Notes: generated by a model from the sequence alone, not told the origin. Numbered from the stretch's first letter, positions 33,701-43,310 are shown. The stretch is DNA of 64,000 nucleotides from Gammaproteobacteria bacterium (GCA_028821515.1 JAPPGA010000035.1:103168-167167); one strand, 5' to 3'. Numbers and translations are program-made.

Positions 33701-34714
33701 TTACCGCAGTTTCGGTAGCACCTCGCGCGCGAGGCAGTCCCGAACCTCGCGGAGTTCGGTGGGATCGGCACCTCGCGATCCATGCATCATGCAGACCCGG
33801 CCGAGCGGTACCTGATCCAGCATCGCGCCGAGTCGATCAACCACCTGTTGCGGCGTGCCGACCACGCCAAACCGGTCGATGAAGGCATCGTCGACCTTTT
33901 GTAGATGGACCGCGCGAACGTCGCCGTGGAGCGCGAGTTGATAGTGTTCTCCTACGTCTCGCACGACGCCGCGTTCGCTGGCCGCGACCTCGTCGAGCGG
34001 GGCACCTCGCATGCTGGAGAAGTGCGCCATGGTACCGATGCTCCCCCGAACGACGCGGCGCGCGACGGCGACATCGGGGTGGGCTGCCACATTGAGGTGG
34101 GCGCCGGTGGCGATGGTGGATGGGTCCAGCCCGGCTGCTTCCCGCGCGGAACGGGCACGGTCGATGTTGCGCTGCATGCGCTCGGCGTCCGCACCGACGG
34201 CGACGGTGATGGAGTCGGCCACGCGGCCAGCGACCTCGGAGACGCGCGGTCCGGTGGCGGCGATGTCGACGGGCGGTTTGGGGATGCCTTCGATCCATTT
34301 CAGGTGTGCCGGGTGATCGTTCTGGACAACGGCTTCGCCGCGCAGATAGCCCTGCACCTTGGCGACGTAGTCCTCCAGCACCGCAACTGATGCGGGACGA
34401 AGCCCAAGGTGGCCGAGGGAGGAGTCGCCGCGGCCGATCCCGAGGATCCCGCGGCCTCCGGATTCGACCTGAACCGACAGGATCGCGGCCGCCGTGACCG
34501 CGGCGTTGCGCGTCAGTGGATTGGTGACGCCGGTGCCAAGACCGATGCGCTCCGTCGCGACCGACGCGAGTGCCAGCGACTGGTAGACATCCCCGTTGTG
34601 ATGCTGGCTGTCGGTGAAGAGCATCCCGTCCCAGCCGTCATCCTCGTAGCGCTTGGCGATGCGTCCGGCGCGGTCGGGAGCGGCAAAGTTCGTTACCCAA
34701 TATTCAGTGTTCAT
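33701..34714 (-). CDS. LLM-class flavin-dependent oxidoreductase
   Basis: The 337-residue TIM-barrel protein resembles luciferase-like F420 or FMN-dependent monooxygenases: RIAKRYEDDGWDGMLFTDSQ, IGLGTGVTNPLTRNAAVTA, GGRGILGIGRGDSSLGHLG and IAATGPRVSEVAGRVADSI. The N-terminal start MNTEYWVTNFAAPDRAG is normal. It might be an F420-dependent reductase or FMN monooxygenase; the cofactor cannot be read. It lies upstream of no clear partner. Confidence 0.87.
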   Translation of the reverse strand: MNTEYWVTNFAAPDRAGRIAKRYEDDGWDGMLFTDSQHHNGDVYQSLALASVATERIGLGTGVTNPLTRNAAVTAAAILSVQVESGGRGILGIGRGDSSLGHLGLRPASVAVLEDYVAKVQGYLRGEAVVQNDHPAHLKWIEGIPKPPVDIAATGPRVSEVAGRVADSITVAVGADAERMQRNIDRARSAREAAGLDPSTIATGAHLNVAAHPDVAVARRVVRGSIGTMAHFSSMRGAPLDEVAASERGVVRDVGEHYQLALHGDVRAVHLQKVDDAFIDRFGVVGTPQQVVDRLGAMLDQVPLGRVCMMHGSRGADPTELREVRDCLAREVLPKLR

Positions 34715-34808
34715 GCGTGTCCAGCCTGGAGCGTTCCAGCGCCATGATAAGGAAAACTACGGAGACGCCGTCGTTGCGGAGCGGAGTGTCGACGGGAAGA
34801 GTGGCGTG

Positions 34809-35879
34809 CTAGCCAGATGCCGCGTCGGCGATGAGTGACAGCATTCGAGCGATGAAGTTGTCCTTGTGGTAGATGGACTCCTCGTGATCGCCGGTACGCA
34901 CCACCACAAGATCCCGTGATGGTATTCCGGAGACGACCTGCCCCCGCGTACCGTACATGAGGAACGTATCGTCGGGTGCGCCGGGAAGCAGCTTGTGCGG
35001 GATGTTCCGGCCGTCCATCTGGCAAAAGGCGTCACCGTTCAGGTGGTGGAACAGCGCGAACGAAGGATTGACTTCCGGGGCCTGCACCTGGATCAGGTTG
35101 TCGGCATAGTCGGCGTCGACGAATTCTTCGCCCTGCCACTTGCCGTGATCCAGGATGATCTGGGCCGACTTGGCGAAGTCGGTGGGCACCATCTTGATCG
35201 ACTGGTAGCCGAGGAACACCTCGCCCTTCGCGGTACCCGTGGCGTAGTTGAGTACCCAATGCGTGCCGGCCGCGAACTTGAGTGGCACGAATATCTCTTC
35301 CGCGGTCAGGTCCTCCAGGCTCTTGCCGGAGGCGCGTTCGAGGGCGGTGAACAGCAGCCGGTAGCCCGAATTGTTGTAGGAGTAGTGCGTAAACGGCGGC
35401 GCGACGACCTCTCTCGTCAGGGCGGTTTGAAGCTGCGTAACTCCGCGTTGGCCGGCGGATTCCACTTCTGCGGTGACGTTGAGGGTACCCGGCATCATCG
35501 CGAGGACATTGTGGAATGTGAGTTGTGCCTGGGCCTCGGGCATCTCGGGCACGAAATCGCGGACAGGCTGGTCAAAGCTCGCAACGTGGCCGCGCCGGAT
35601 CACACGCCCGACGAGCAGGCTGAACATCGACTTGGTGCCGGAATAGGTCTGCTGCAGGTCAGAGGCCGTTTTGCCGTTCCAATACTGCTCATGCACCAGT
35701 CGGCCGCCGCGTAGGATCAGCAGACTGTCGGAGTTGTAGTCGGCGGCAATGTTGGCGGCCCTCGCTACAAGAGCGGCGTCCATGCCCGCGGATTCCAGCG
35801 TCGTCGAAGGCCAACGGAAGTCTTCGCTGGCGCGAAAGATCTTTCCGGGACGCATGGATACGCGGATTTCGTTTGCCAC
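34809..35879 (-). CDS. Serine hydrolase, beta-lactamase class C family
   Basis: The 356-residue protein has the class C/penicillin-binding motifs: the catalytic YSGTKSMFSL (Ser80 and Lys83), Tyr-x-Asn in HYSYNNSGYRLL (Tyr168, Asn170) and a late Gly-rich strand MYGTRGQVV in the KTG position. It is probably an esterase or D-aminopeptidase-like hydrolase. No signal peptide is seen. I prefer GTG 35879, with AAGGGA upstream, to the longer TTG 35939. Confidence 0.85.
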   Translation of the reverse strand: MANEIRVSMRPGKIFRASEDFRWPSTTLESAGMDAALVARAANIAADYNSDSLLILRGGRLVHEQYWNGKTASDLQQTYSGTKSMFSLLVGRVIRRGHVASFDQPVRDFVPEMPEAQAQLTFHNVLAMMPGTLNVTAEVESAGQRGVTQLQTALTREVVAPPFTHYSYNNSGYRLLFTALERASGKSLEDLTAEEIFVPLKFAAGTHWVLNYATGTAKGEVFLGYQSIKMVPTDFAKSAQIILDHGKWQGEEFVDADYADNLIQVQAPEVNPSFALFHHLNGDAFCQMDGRNIPHKLLPGAPDDTFLMYGTRGQVVSGIPSRDLVVVRTGDHEESIYHKDNFIARMLSLIADAASG

Positions 35880-36083
35880 GGATGTCCCTTGAGAAACTGG
35901 GCGACAGTCGAGCGTGAGCCACTGCACTTCATCGGTCAAGCGATGCAGTGCGATTCCAACGCGACCGGTGAGGCTGGGAGAGGGGCTTGGCAGCCCCCCT
36001 TAAGGCGTTTTCGCGGTGGTCCCCTCCTGCGCCCTATGCCGATGGATCGCGCTTCAGACGCAACCGCAGTCCGAACCGCGCGT

Positions 36084-38498
36084 TCAGCGTCGTCCAGCCA
36101 ACCGGCCGAGCGCGCTGAGAAAGCGACCGTTCAGCACGGCCACCAACGTTTCCGCCATGGTGAAACTGATCTTGCCGCGGGAGAACAGCACAAGCGAACG
36201 CAGCGGCGTGTCGGCAGCCATGCGCTCGACCATCTTCTGTGTCGCCTTGTCCCTGCCACCCAAGCGTTGGACGAACCGCGCCTTGAAACGCCTGGCGACA
36301 AGGCCGCCGAGCCAGGTCGTCTCGAGTTCGGACAACGTGGAGTTGAGGTGAAACGGACGTATGCCTTCGGGCGGCGGAACGGGTGTACCGAGCATGGCGG
36401 CGAAAGTCTCATCGTCGACACGCAGTTGCGTGTCCTGGAATACGGGTCGGTCCTTGCCGTTGGGTGGGGACGCTTCGGCGCGGCTCTGCTCGCCATCCAC
36501 CACGAACCGTTGGCGCAGGCGGATGTCACGGCTCGACGCGCCGATGCGCATCTCGTACTCGCCGGGTGCGTCCGCCCAATCGCTCGCCTTGACGTCGTAG
36601 AAGGTGAAGGCACGCGGGTCCAGATCGACGGTGACCGACTCGCTCGCGCCGGCCTCGAGCATGACCTTGGAGAACCCACGCAACTCCTGTTCTGGACGAT
36701 AGGGGCCAGAGTTGTCGATGCGGTGGACGTAGACCTGGACGATCTCGGCGCCGTCGACCGTGCCGCTATTGGTCACCGTTAGCGCCACCCGGCAGGGTTT
36801 GCCTTCATCCCGGACGACCTGGAGATCCCCGTATTCGAACCGCGTATAGCTGAGCCCGTGTCCGAACGGAAACAACACAGGTCGGCTGAAGCTGTCGAAG
36901 TGGCGATATCCGACATAGAGTCCTTCGCGGTATTGCACCTGCCGATTCTCGCCTGGAAACCACTGATCCGAGGGAACGTCGGCCTGGCGCTGCGGAAACG
37001 TCTCCGCCAGCTTGCCGCAGGGCGTCTGGCGGCCGAAAAGGAGGTCAGCCACGGCGGAGCCGCCGGCCTGGCCGCCGAGATAGGCTTCGAGGATCGCCTT
37101 TGGCGACTCGACCCAGGGCATTTCCACCGGTGCGCCGTTGGCGAGTACGACGACCGTGTTGGGGTTTGCCTCGCAAACCGCTGTAATCAGGCAGTCATGC
37201 TGGTCGGGCAGCCGCATGTGGGGGCGGTCGAAGCCCTCGGACTCGTACACCGAGGGTAGTCCTGCAAAGACCACGGCTGCATCGGCCTCGGTGGCCAAGG
37301 CTGCGGCTTCCTCGATAAGCCGGGGATCGTGTTCACTCAGTTCCGGGTCGTAGCCCTGCGCGTAGAGGAGATCGGGGGCGCTGGATCCGGCGGTACCCCG
37401 CATGGCGTCGAACGCGCAGTCGAGCCGGGTAGGCGTCACGCGTGAACTGCCGGTGCCCTGGTACCGGGGCTCTTTCGCGAAGGCGCCGATCACCGCAATT
37501 CGCGCATCGCGTCGAAACGGCAGCGCATTGCCGTCGTTCTTCAGCAGGACCGCTCCCTCGGCCGCGGCGCGGCGCGCGAGGGCGTGGTGGTCCGCTTCGG
37601 CGAATAAGGATGTGGAGCTTGACCGTGCCCTGCTTTTCAATACCAGTTCGACGACGCGCGCGGCGCTTCGCTCCAACACGTTTTCGTTCAGTTCCTTTCG
37701 GCGCACGGCGGTGACGAGCCGGCGGTCGTTCACACCGCCACTCGACGGCATCTCCAGGTCGTTTCCTGCCTCGATACCCCGGGTCCGCTCGTTGGTCGCC
37801 CCCCAGTCCGTCATCACCGTGCCTTCGAACCCCCAGTCCCGGCGCAGGACGTCGTTCAGCAGCCAGCCGTTCTCGCTGCAATAGACACCATTGAGGCGGT
37901 TATAGGCGGACATCACAGTCCACGGTTGGGCGTCCCTGATCGCAATCTCGAATCCGCGCAAGTGAATCTCTCGCAGCGTGCGCTCGTCGGCGATGACGTC
38001 AACCACCATGCGCCGGTGTTCCTGGTCGTTGGCGGCGAAGTGCTTGACGCAGGCGCCGACCCCGCGTGACTGGATGCCCTTCACCATGGCGGCCGCAAGG
38101 CGGCCGGACAGCAATGGATCCTCAGAGAAGTACTCGAAGTTCCGGCCGCAGAGGGGATGACGCTTGATGTTCATTCCCGGGCCGAGCAGCACGGCGACAT
38201 CTGCGGCCGCGGCTTCGGTGCCGAGCGCTGCGCCGACCTCGCGCAGCAGGTCGACATCCCAGGTGCTTGCCAGCGCGGACGCGGTGGGGAAACAGGTGGC
38301 GGGGAGGTTCCGGGTCAGGCCGGAGTGAGTTCCGGGCGCTGCCTTGCGCACACCATGCGGACCGTCGGTGAGCGTAATGGATGGCAGGGCGAGACGGGCG
38401 ATCGCCGGTACGCGCCAGACATCGGCACCGGAGCACAGTTCGGCCTTTTCCGACAGCGCCATCCTTGCGACGATGGCCTCCGCGCTCACCCGGGTCAT
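36084..38498 (-). CDS. Glycoside hydrolase family 3 beta-glucosidase
   Basis: The 804-residue protein has the GH3 N-terminal barrel (ITLTDGPHGVR, KHFAANDQEHRR), the nucleophile in GTVMTDWGATNE (Asp231), the C-terminal alpha/beta sandwich with YQGTGSSRVTPTR, and a fibronectin-III-like domain (YRPEQELRGFSKV to RAFTFYDVKA). A C-terminal tail of about 110 residues, not part of the core, carries extra helices. There is no signal peptide, so it probably acts on imported oligosaccharides in the cytoplasm. The start overlaps the transporter stop (ATGA). It belongs to the glucan operon. Confidence 0.9.
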   Translation of the reverse strand: MTRVSAEAIVARMALSEKAELCSGADVWRVPAIARLALPSITLTDGPHGVRKAAPGTHSGLTRNLPATCFPTASALASTWDVDLLREVGAALGTEAAAADVAVLLGPGMNIKRHPLCGRNFEYFSEDPLLSGRLAAAMVKGIQSRGVGACVKHFAANDQEHRRMVVDVIADERTLREIHLRGFEIAIRDAQPWTVMSAYNRLNGVYCSENGWLLNDVLRRDWGFEGTVMTDWGATNERTRGIEAGNDLEMPSSGGVNDRRLVTAVRRKELNENVLERSAARVVELVLKSRARSSSTSLFAEADHHALARRAAAEGAVLLKNDGNALPFRRDARIAVIGAFAKEPRYQGTGSSRVTPTRLDCAFDAMRGTAGSSAPDLLYAQGYDPELSEHDPRLIEEAAALATEADAAVVFAGLPSVYESEGFDRPHMRLPDQHDCLITAVCEANPNTVVVLANGAPVEMPWVESPKAILEAYLGGQAGGSAVADLLFGRQTPCGKLAETFPQRQADVPSDQWFPGENRQVQYREGLYVGYRHFDSFSRPVLFPFGHGLSYTRFEYGDLQVVRDEGKPCRVALTVTNSGTVDGAEIVQVYVHRIDNSGPYRPEQELRGFSKVMLEAGASESVTVDLDPRAFTFYDVKASDWADAPGEYEMRIGASSRDIRLRQRFVVDGEQSRAEASPPNGKDRPVFQDTQLRVDDETFAAMLGTPVPPPEGIRPFHLNSTLSELETTWLGGLVARRFKARFVQRLGGRDKATQKMVERMAADTPLRSLVLFSRGKISFTMAETLVAVLNGRFLSALGRLAGRR

Positions 38499-39955
38499 CT
38501 GACGCCGCGCCGTTCTTCGAGCGTGGCGCGGATTTCCCTCGCCCTGCTCTCGGTGATGCCGTAGGTCGCGATCAGCGCCAAGGCGAGCAGCGATGTCGCA
38601 AACGGCACCGCGACGTCGAAGACGCGCATGAGGAACAGCGTGCGCTCGGATTGCGCGCCGCCCAGTTCCACGTCGAAGCCGGTGGCGTTCAGCAGGAAGC
38701 CGCCGGCGGCTAGGGCCGCCGCCATGCCGAGCTTCACGACCCACCAGAAGATCGAGCCGTACATGCCCTCGCGGCGTTCACCGGTCCTGAGTTCGTCCTG
38801 GTCGCAGACGTCCGCGATCATGGAGCCCATCAGCGTGAAAAGGCTGCCGAGACCGAACGCCATGAGCGGGGCCGGCAGCAGCAGGAGCCAGGGATTGTCG
38901 GGGTCGTAACAGAACCACTTGAGGCCGTATCCCACGGTTGAGATGCCGACGCAGACAAAGAACGCGTGCCGCTTGCCTATATGCGTGCCGAGCAGCGTGG
39001 TCAGGACGATGACGCCGAAAGTGGCAATGGCACCCAACATGCCCACGTAACCGATCCAGATCGCGGCGGCATCCTGATCGCCCGCAAATACGTAGAAGAT
39101 GATCACGTATGCCTGGAATGCGGCAATGAGTTGGAAACCGTTGAAGACGAGGAATGTCGCACCGCAGAGTTTGAGGAAATCGATGGACCCGAGGGTCTTG
39201 CCGAATCCGACGATGAAGTCGGTGACGGCCTTGATGGCGATGGTCAGCACCTGGGTGGCCGTGGCCCCGCGCTTGGCGGTCGGATGGGAATGCTCGCCCC
39301 TGGCGTGCCGCTCCCGCAGGAAGATCGCCGGCAGGATGCCGAGGCCTGCGCAGGCGAGGGCAAGCACGATGGCAAGCGCTGCGGCACCACCGCGCATGTC
39401 GCCGAATCTGGGCAGTTCCATGAACCAAAGGAACCAGGGGGCGACCAGCCATGCCCCCTGGGCGATGAAGTTCTGCACGCCCATGAGCCGGGTGCGCTCG
39501 TTGTAGTCCGGCGTCAGTTCGTAGCCTAGGGCGACCCAGGGGGTCGCGAACACCGTATAGGCGAGATAGAAGACGAACGACCCGACGAGGAAGTAGTTGA
39601 AGTAGAACGTTTCGCTTCGGCCTTCGGGAAGTTGCCAAAGCAGTGCGAGAAGCAGGGGCGCGGCGATGGCGCCGCAGAAGATGTATGGCCTGCGGCGACC
39701 CCAGCGAGATCGGGTGTGGTCCGAAACGTGGCCCATGACGGGGTCGGTGATGGCATCCGTCAGGCGGGGCAGGGCGCCGAGCAGGCCGACCAGGGCCGGG
39801 TTCATGCCGTAGCCGAGGTTGAGCGCGATCATCATGCCGCCGCTGCCGGCGGCCAGCAGATTGTTGGCGAGGCCGCCGGCGCCGTAGGCGCCCATCTTCA
39901 GGGGATGGATGCGGTCTTCGGGCGCGGTTTGACCATGGGAGCGGGGTGGCTTCAC
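38495..39955 (-). CDS. GPH-family sugar transporter (MFS)
   Basis: The 486-residue protein has twelve helices and the GPH signature in YGMNPALVGLLGALPRLTDAITDPVMG, with SDHTRSRWGRRRPYI. The GPH (glycoside-pentoside-hexuronide) carriers are cation symporters for disaccharides and oligosaccharides. It lies between the short ORF and GH3 in the lacI operon. The GTG at 39955 overlaps the stop of the 58-codon ORF (GTGA). The longer frame upstream is antisense or out-of-frame with that ORF. The likely substrate is a beta-glucan oligosaccharide. Confidence 0.88.
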   Translation of the reverse strand: MKPPRSHGQTAPEDRIHPLKMGAYGAGGLANNLLAAGSGGMMIALNLGYGMNPALVGLLGALPRLTDAITDPVMGHVSDHTRSRWGRRRPYIFCGAIAAPLLLALLWQLPEGRSETFYFNYFLVGSFVFYLAYTVFATPWVALGYELTPDYNERTRLMGVQNFIAQGAWLVAPWFLWFMELPRFGDMRGGAAALAIVLALACAGLGILPAIFLRERHARGEHSHPTAKRGATATQVLTIAIKAVTDFIVGFGKTLGSIDFLKLCGATFLVFNGFQLIAAFQAYVIIFYVFAGDQDAAAIWIGYVGMLGAIATFGVIVLTTLLGTHIGKRHAFFVCVGISTVGYGLKWFCYDPDNPWLLLLPAPLMAFGLGSLFTLMGSMIADVCDQDELRTGERREGMYGSIFWWVVKLGMAAALAAGGFLLNATGFDVELGGAQSERTLFLMRVFDVAVPFATSLLALALIATYGITESRAREIRATLEERRGVR

Positions 39956-40128
39956 CGCCGTTTGCCGTACACCAGAAATGGAATGTTGGCGTGGGCGGCG
40001 TGGCCCTGGCCGTAGCCGCCCTCGAAAGCGGCGACTTCGATGCCAACCACCCCCTGGTCGCCGTTGCCGAAGGCTGCAGACATACTGAATGCCAGCGCCG
40101 GGTTGGCGCATCGGCTTTGCGTCTTCAT
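39952..40128 (-). CDS. 58-residue small ORF coupled to lacI and the transporter
   Basis: The frame has an ATG at 40128 that overlaps the lacI stop (ATGA) and a TGA at 39952-39954 that overlaps the transporter's GTG (GTGA). Its codons are strongly GC-biased at the third position, like the neighbours. The product has a Gly/Ala/His-rich C-terminus: EVAAFEGGYGQGHAAHANIP, then FLVYGKRR. No signal peptide or helix typical of a membrane protein is clear. It may be a true small protein or the C-terminal remnant of a larger enzyme. The function is unknown. Confidence 0.5.
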   Translation of the reverse strand: MKTQSRCANPALAFSMSAAFGNGDQGVVGIEVAAFEGGYGQGHAAHANIPFLVYGKRR

Positions 40129-41162
40129 GTCCTGGTCTGATCGGGTTGCGCGGGTTTTGTCATGGACGCCCGGGTCACCAGGTCGCACTGGAACGTCTCC
40201 TGTCGGGGAGACTCGCCAGCGAGGCCGGCAATGAGGAGTTCCGTAGCCCTGGAGGCGATCGCGGCGATGGGCTGCCGTACCGTCGTCAGCGCCGGCCAGG
40301 TGTGTGTCGCCGTCGGCGAGTCGTCGAAGCCGGCGACGGACAGCATGTCCGGGACTCGGATGCCCTGTTCGTGGGCGGCTACCACCGCGCCCGCCGCGGT
40401 ATCGTCGTTACAGGCGATGATGGCGGTGGGCCTGGGCTCAAGTTGCCACAGGGCGTGGAAACCGCGCTTGCCGGATTCGAAGTCGAATCTGCCGTCGACG
40501 ATCAGCGACGGGTCGACGGTGAGGCCGTGATCGCCAAGACAGTTGCGGTAACCTTGCAGACGCCTGTCGGTGGCGCCATGCCTCGCGTCTCCCTTGATGA
40601 ACCCTATGCGGCGATGGCCGAGAGAAAGCACGTGTTCGGTGAGCGTTCGGGCAGCCTCGACGTCGTCCGGTTCGACCGACATCCAGTCCGGGTTCGTCTC
40701 CCGCGGCGAGATGAGGGCGAATGCGATATCGCTCTCGACAAGGAGCGAGGTGATGTCCGTGCGGTCGGCGATGGGTGCTGTGAGCAAAAGGCCATCGACG
40801 CGCGTCTGGCGAACGAACTGGCGGACCATTGCGGGGGTCAGGTCCTCGTTGCAGGGCCGCAACATCAGCGCGTGTCCGGTTGCCTGGCAGGTGGCGTAGG
40901 CGCCCTCGAGCAGCTTCTGGATGTAACTGAACTCCTGCGGATTCTCGTAGAGCATGCCGATGGAGAAGGTGCGCCGGCCCGCGAGTCCGCGCGCCGCGGG
41001 GTGCGGCTCGTAGTCGAGGGCCGAGACGGCCTCCATTACCCGTTCCCGGGTCGCTGGCCGGACGTTCGGCTCGTTGTTGACAACCCGGGAGACGGTCTTT
41101 ATCGACACGCCGGCGCGCTCGGCGACTTCGCGGATGGTCGCGCCGCCGCTACTAGTGGGCAT
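40125..41162 (-). CDS. LacI-family transcriptional regulator
   Basis: The 345-residue protein has the LacI helix-turn-helix and hinge: TIREVAERAGVSIKTVSRVVNNEP, then a periplasmic-binding-like sugar domain (FSIGMLYENPQEFSYIQKLL ... VAGFDDSPTATHTWPALTTVRQ). It would repress the sugar operon and be released by an oligosaccharide or glucose derivative. It is the first gene of lacI-ORF58-GPH-GH3, with an AT-rich region and a palindrome upstream (41163-41250) as likely operator. Confidence 0.92.
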   Translation of the reverse strand: MPTSSGGATIREVAERAGVSIKTVSRVVNNEPNVRPATRERVMEAVSALDYEPHPAARGLAGRRTFSIGMLYENPQEFSYIQKLLEGAYATCQATGHALMLRPCNEDLTPAMVRQFVRQTRVDGLLLTAPIADRTDITSLLVESDIAFALISPRETNPDWMSVEPDDVEAARTLTEHVLSLGHRRIGFIKGDARHGATDRRLQGYRNCLGDHGLTVDPSLIVDGRFDFESGKRGFHALWQLEPRPTAIIACNDDTAAGAVVAAHEQGIRVPDMLSVAGFDDSPTATHTWPALTTVRQPIAAIASRATELLIAGLAGESPRQETFQCDLVTRASMTKPAQPDQTRT

Positions 41163-41250
41163 GACTCACCCGGTGTCTTTCTGGTTTGCTAGTTGTCATT
41201 TATTTTCAGTTATATACAACGTATTTTTATAGCAGAACTCGATATTTGCA
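41163..41250 (-). promoter_or_regulatory. AT-rich promoter/operator region upstream of lacI
   Basis: The 126 bp between GH16 and lacI include an unusually AT-rich run in a GC-rich genome. A near-palindrome GTTATATACAAC (41209-41220; one mismatched pair) and the box TATAAAAAT on the minus strand make a good candidate promoter and LacI-type operator. No experimental evidence. Confidence 0.45.
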
Positions 41251-41288
41251 GACATGACGCCTGTGGACGGGCGGCGTTCCGCCTCAAA

Positions 41289-43085
41289 CTACAGTAGCCC
41301 GTATCGGACCGGTCCTGCCAGCCGACTTTCGATTTCGTGCCATTGCTCCTTCTTGGCGGGACCGGTGGCGTCGCCGGGGTCGGCGCCCGCGCCGGCGGCG
41401 ACGTGGGCAGGTTGCGGTTCGCCGGCCGCGGGCGGCAGCGGCGGGGGAGGCAAGATGCCGCAGTCGCCCTGGCCGACGTGACCGCAAATGATCCTGATGT
41501 TGTCCACCCGCAAATGGGCGTGGCTCGTGGGTTCGAGAACGAACAGGCTCAGAACCTGTTCGAGGTCGACGGGACCGCCGCCGAAATTGCTCGGGGTGTG
41601 AGCGATATCGCTGATCTGCACAGTGATGGTCGTCCACTCGTCCCTGGTCAGGGTATGGATCGGGAGATCGACGAAACCGAGATCCGGGAAGCCGCTGTCG
41701 AGCCTGACCTGCAGACTGCCCGACGCATCCGTCTCGTCGCCCGATATGTAAAGGTCGAACTGCACTTCTCCTGCATAGTCGACCGGGTCGGATGCGCTGC
41801 CCATGCCGTAAAGGGTCTGTCGTGCGAGGTTTGCCGCAAAGATCGAGAAGTTGCCCCCGCCGGCGGTATTGACGTCGATAACCATGCCTCGGTCGCCGTC
41901 GCTTACTTCCGAGAATGCGAGCGCGCCGCCCGCGTCGTTGACGCCAAAGGCCAGCGCCACCGCGTCCTCGGAGTTGGGGAACGCAAGCGGCCCGACCGTG
42001 TCAGTGTAGAGGTCGTAGACGGCGCGGTAGACGTTGTCGGGCAGCGGCGTCGTAACGGTGGGACCCGTGGAGTCGGCGAAGCTGGCGCATCCGACGCCGG
42101 TGTTCGTGTTGATGGTGCACTCGTAGACACGCACATAGTCGACTCGCAGCTCTGCGGGAAGCGCATCGGGCGTGGGGGCTCCAGGGAGGTACCCGCCGAC
42201 GGCGAGGTTTAGCAGGAGGTGGAAAGGCTGGTCGAAAGGCGCGGAGTCTCCGCCGTTGACGTGCGCGTTGGTCGCCGTATCCAGGTAGTAGTTCCAGTAG
42301 GTCGAGTTTCGGACTGTGTAGTAGTGCGTTCCGTCGACAAACCAGCGGATTTCCTGCGCGTCCCACTCCAGGGCGTAGACATGGAAGCCGTCGGCCGGAT
42401 CCACCTCCATGTGTTTCTGGTACTTGAAGGTGTTGAGCGGCCAGGCCATTCCGTAGTGCAGTGCGGCCTGGGCAAAGGGAGTCGGGTCGCGGGAGAACAC
42501 TTCCATGATGTCGATCTCGCCGCCAGCGGCCCAGGTGCCGTAAGCCGAATCGGTGGGCAGCATCCAGAACGCGGACCACATCCCCTGGCCACGGGCGGCG
42601 TGGATGCTTGCCTCGACGCGTCCGTACCTGATGTCCAGCTTTCCGTCCGTATTGATACGCCCGGACGTATATTCGAGGCCGCCGGCGTTCTCCCGCCTGG
42701 CGGTGATGATGAGATTCCCGCTAAAGACGGAGACGTTGGCCGCCTGGTAATTCTGCAACTCGTTGTTCCCCCAGCCGGGAATGCCCTCGGCGGTGCCATC
42801 GCCAGTCTGGATGTTCCACTTGGAGGCATCGAGCGAACTGCCATCGAACTCGTCGGACCAGACCAGGTTCCAACCGTTGGGTGTCGGGGGGACGGCAGGC
42901 TGGTTGCCATCCTCGGCGGGAGCGCTGTTACCCGCGGCGCAGCCGGCGGCAACGGCCGCGGCCACGAGTGCCCGGACGCCTGCCCGCAGACGGCACTTTA
43001 TCGTGTTGAGCCGGGGGCGGTGCCCGTCTGGCGCTCCGACAGGGGCAGGCATGGATGCAAAGCGCATGGCCAGCAGGGGAACCAT
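41289..43085 (-). CDS. Secreted GH16 beta-glucanase (laminarinase type) lipoprotein
   Basis: The 598-residue protein has a GH16 domain from about residue 72, with LVWSDEFDGSSLDASKWN at the start and the catalytic GGEIDIMEV motif (Glu190, Asp192, Glu195). After about residue 335 a beta-sandwich module of about 200 residues follows, resembling a carbohydrate-binding domain (VQFDLYISGDETDASGSLQ to HLRVDNIRIICG), then a Pro/Ala-rich tail (ILPPPPLPPAAGEPQP). The N-terminus holds a hydrophobic segment ending in AAGC, a possible lipobox at Cys49. ATG 43085 has GGAAGG upstream. It would cut beta-1,3(1,4)-glucan outside the cell. Confidence 0.88.
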   Translation of the reverse strand: MVPLLAMRFASMPAPVGAPDGHRPRLNTIKCRLRAGVRALVAAAVAAGCAAGNSAPAEDGNQPAVPPTPNGWNLVWSDEFDGSSLDASKWNIQTGDGTAEGIPGWGNNELQNYQAANVSVFSGNLIITARRENAGGLEYTSGRINTDGKLDIRYGRVEASIHAARGQGMWSAFWMLPTDSAYGTWAAGGEIDIMEVFSRDPTPFAQAALHYGMAWPLNTFKYQKHMEVDPADGFHVYALEWDAQEIRWFVDGTHYYTVRNSTYWNYYLDTATNAHVNGGDSAPFDQPFHLLLNLAVGGYLPGAPTPDALPAELRVDYVRVYECTINTNTGVGCASFADSTGPTVTTPLPDNVYRAVYDLYTDTVGPLAFPNSEDAVALAFGVNDAGGALAFSEVSDGDRGMVIDVNTAGGGNFSIFAANLARQTLYGMGSASDPVDYAGEVQFDLYISGDETDASGSLQVRLDSGFPDLGFVDLPIHTLTRDEWTTITVQISDIAHTPSNFGGGPVDLEQVLSLFVLEPTSHAHLRVDNIRIICGHVGQGDCGILPPPPLPPAAGEPQPAHVAAGAGADPGDATGPAKKEQWHEIESRLAGPVRYGLL

Positions 43086-43310
43086 GAACGCGGTCCTTCC
43101 GCCTCGAACATGACGAGAGATGCACGGTACGCCTGATATGACACCGTTGTCAAACGCTGGCTGGCGGGGGTGCAGAGCGGTATTCGGTGACGCGGTGGTC
43201 CGGTCCGCAAGGCAGCAACGTAGCTCGCATGCCTCAGCTTACGCCGGTTTTCGCCTGGAGGGCGAGGGCAGGCGGACGTTGTCCTCAAGTGCTCGTCGAC
43301 CGAGTGTCCC

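Noticed and set aside
38778..40046. 422-codon minus-strand frame overlapping the GPH transporter
   Set aside because: Arg/Pro/His-rich shadow in another frame, with no membrane segments; the transporter frame has clear family motifs.
39956..40111. N-terminal extension of the GPH transporter
   Set aside because: The residues upstream of GTG 39955 are low quality and overlap the better-coding 58-codon ORF.
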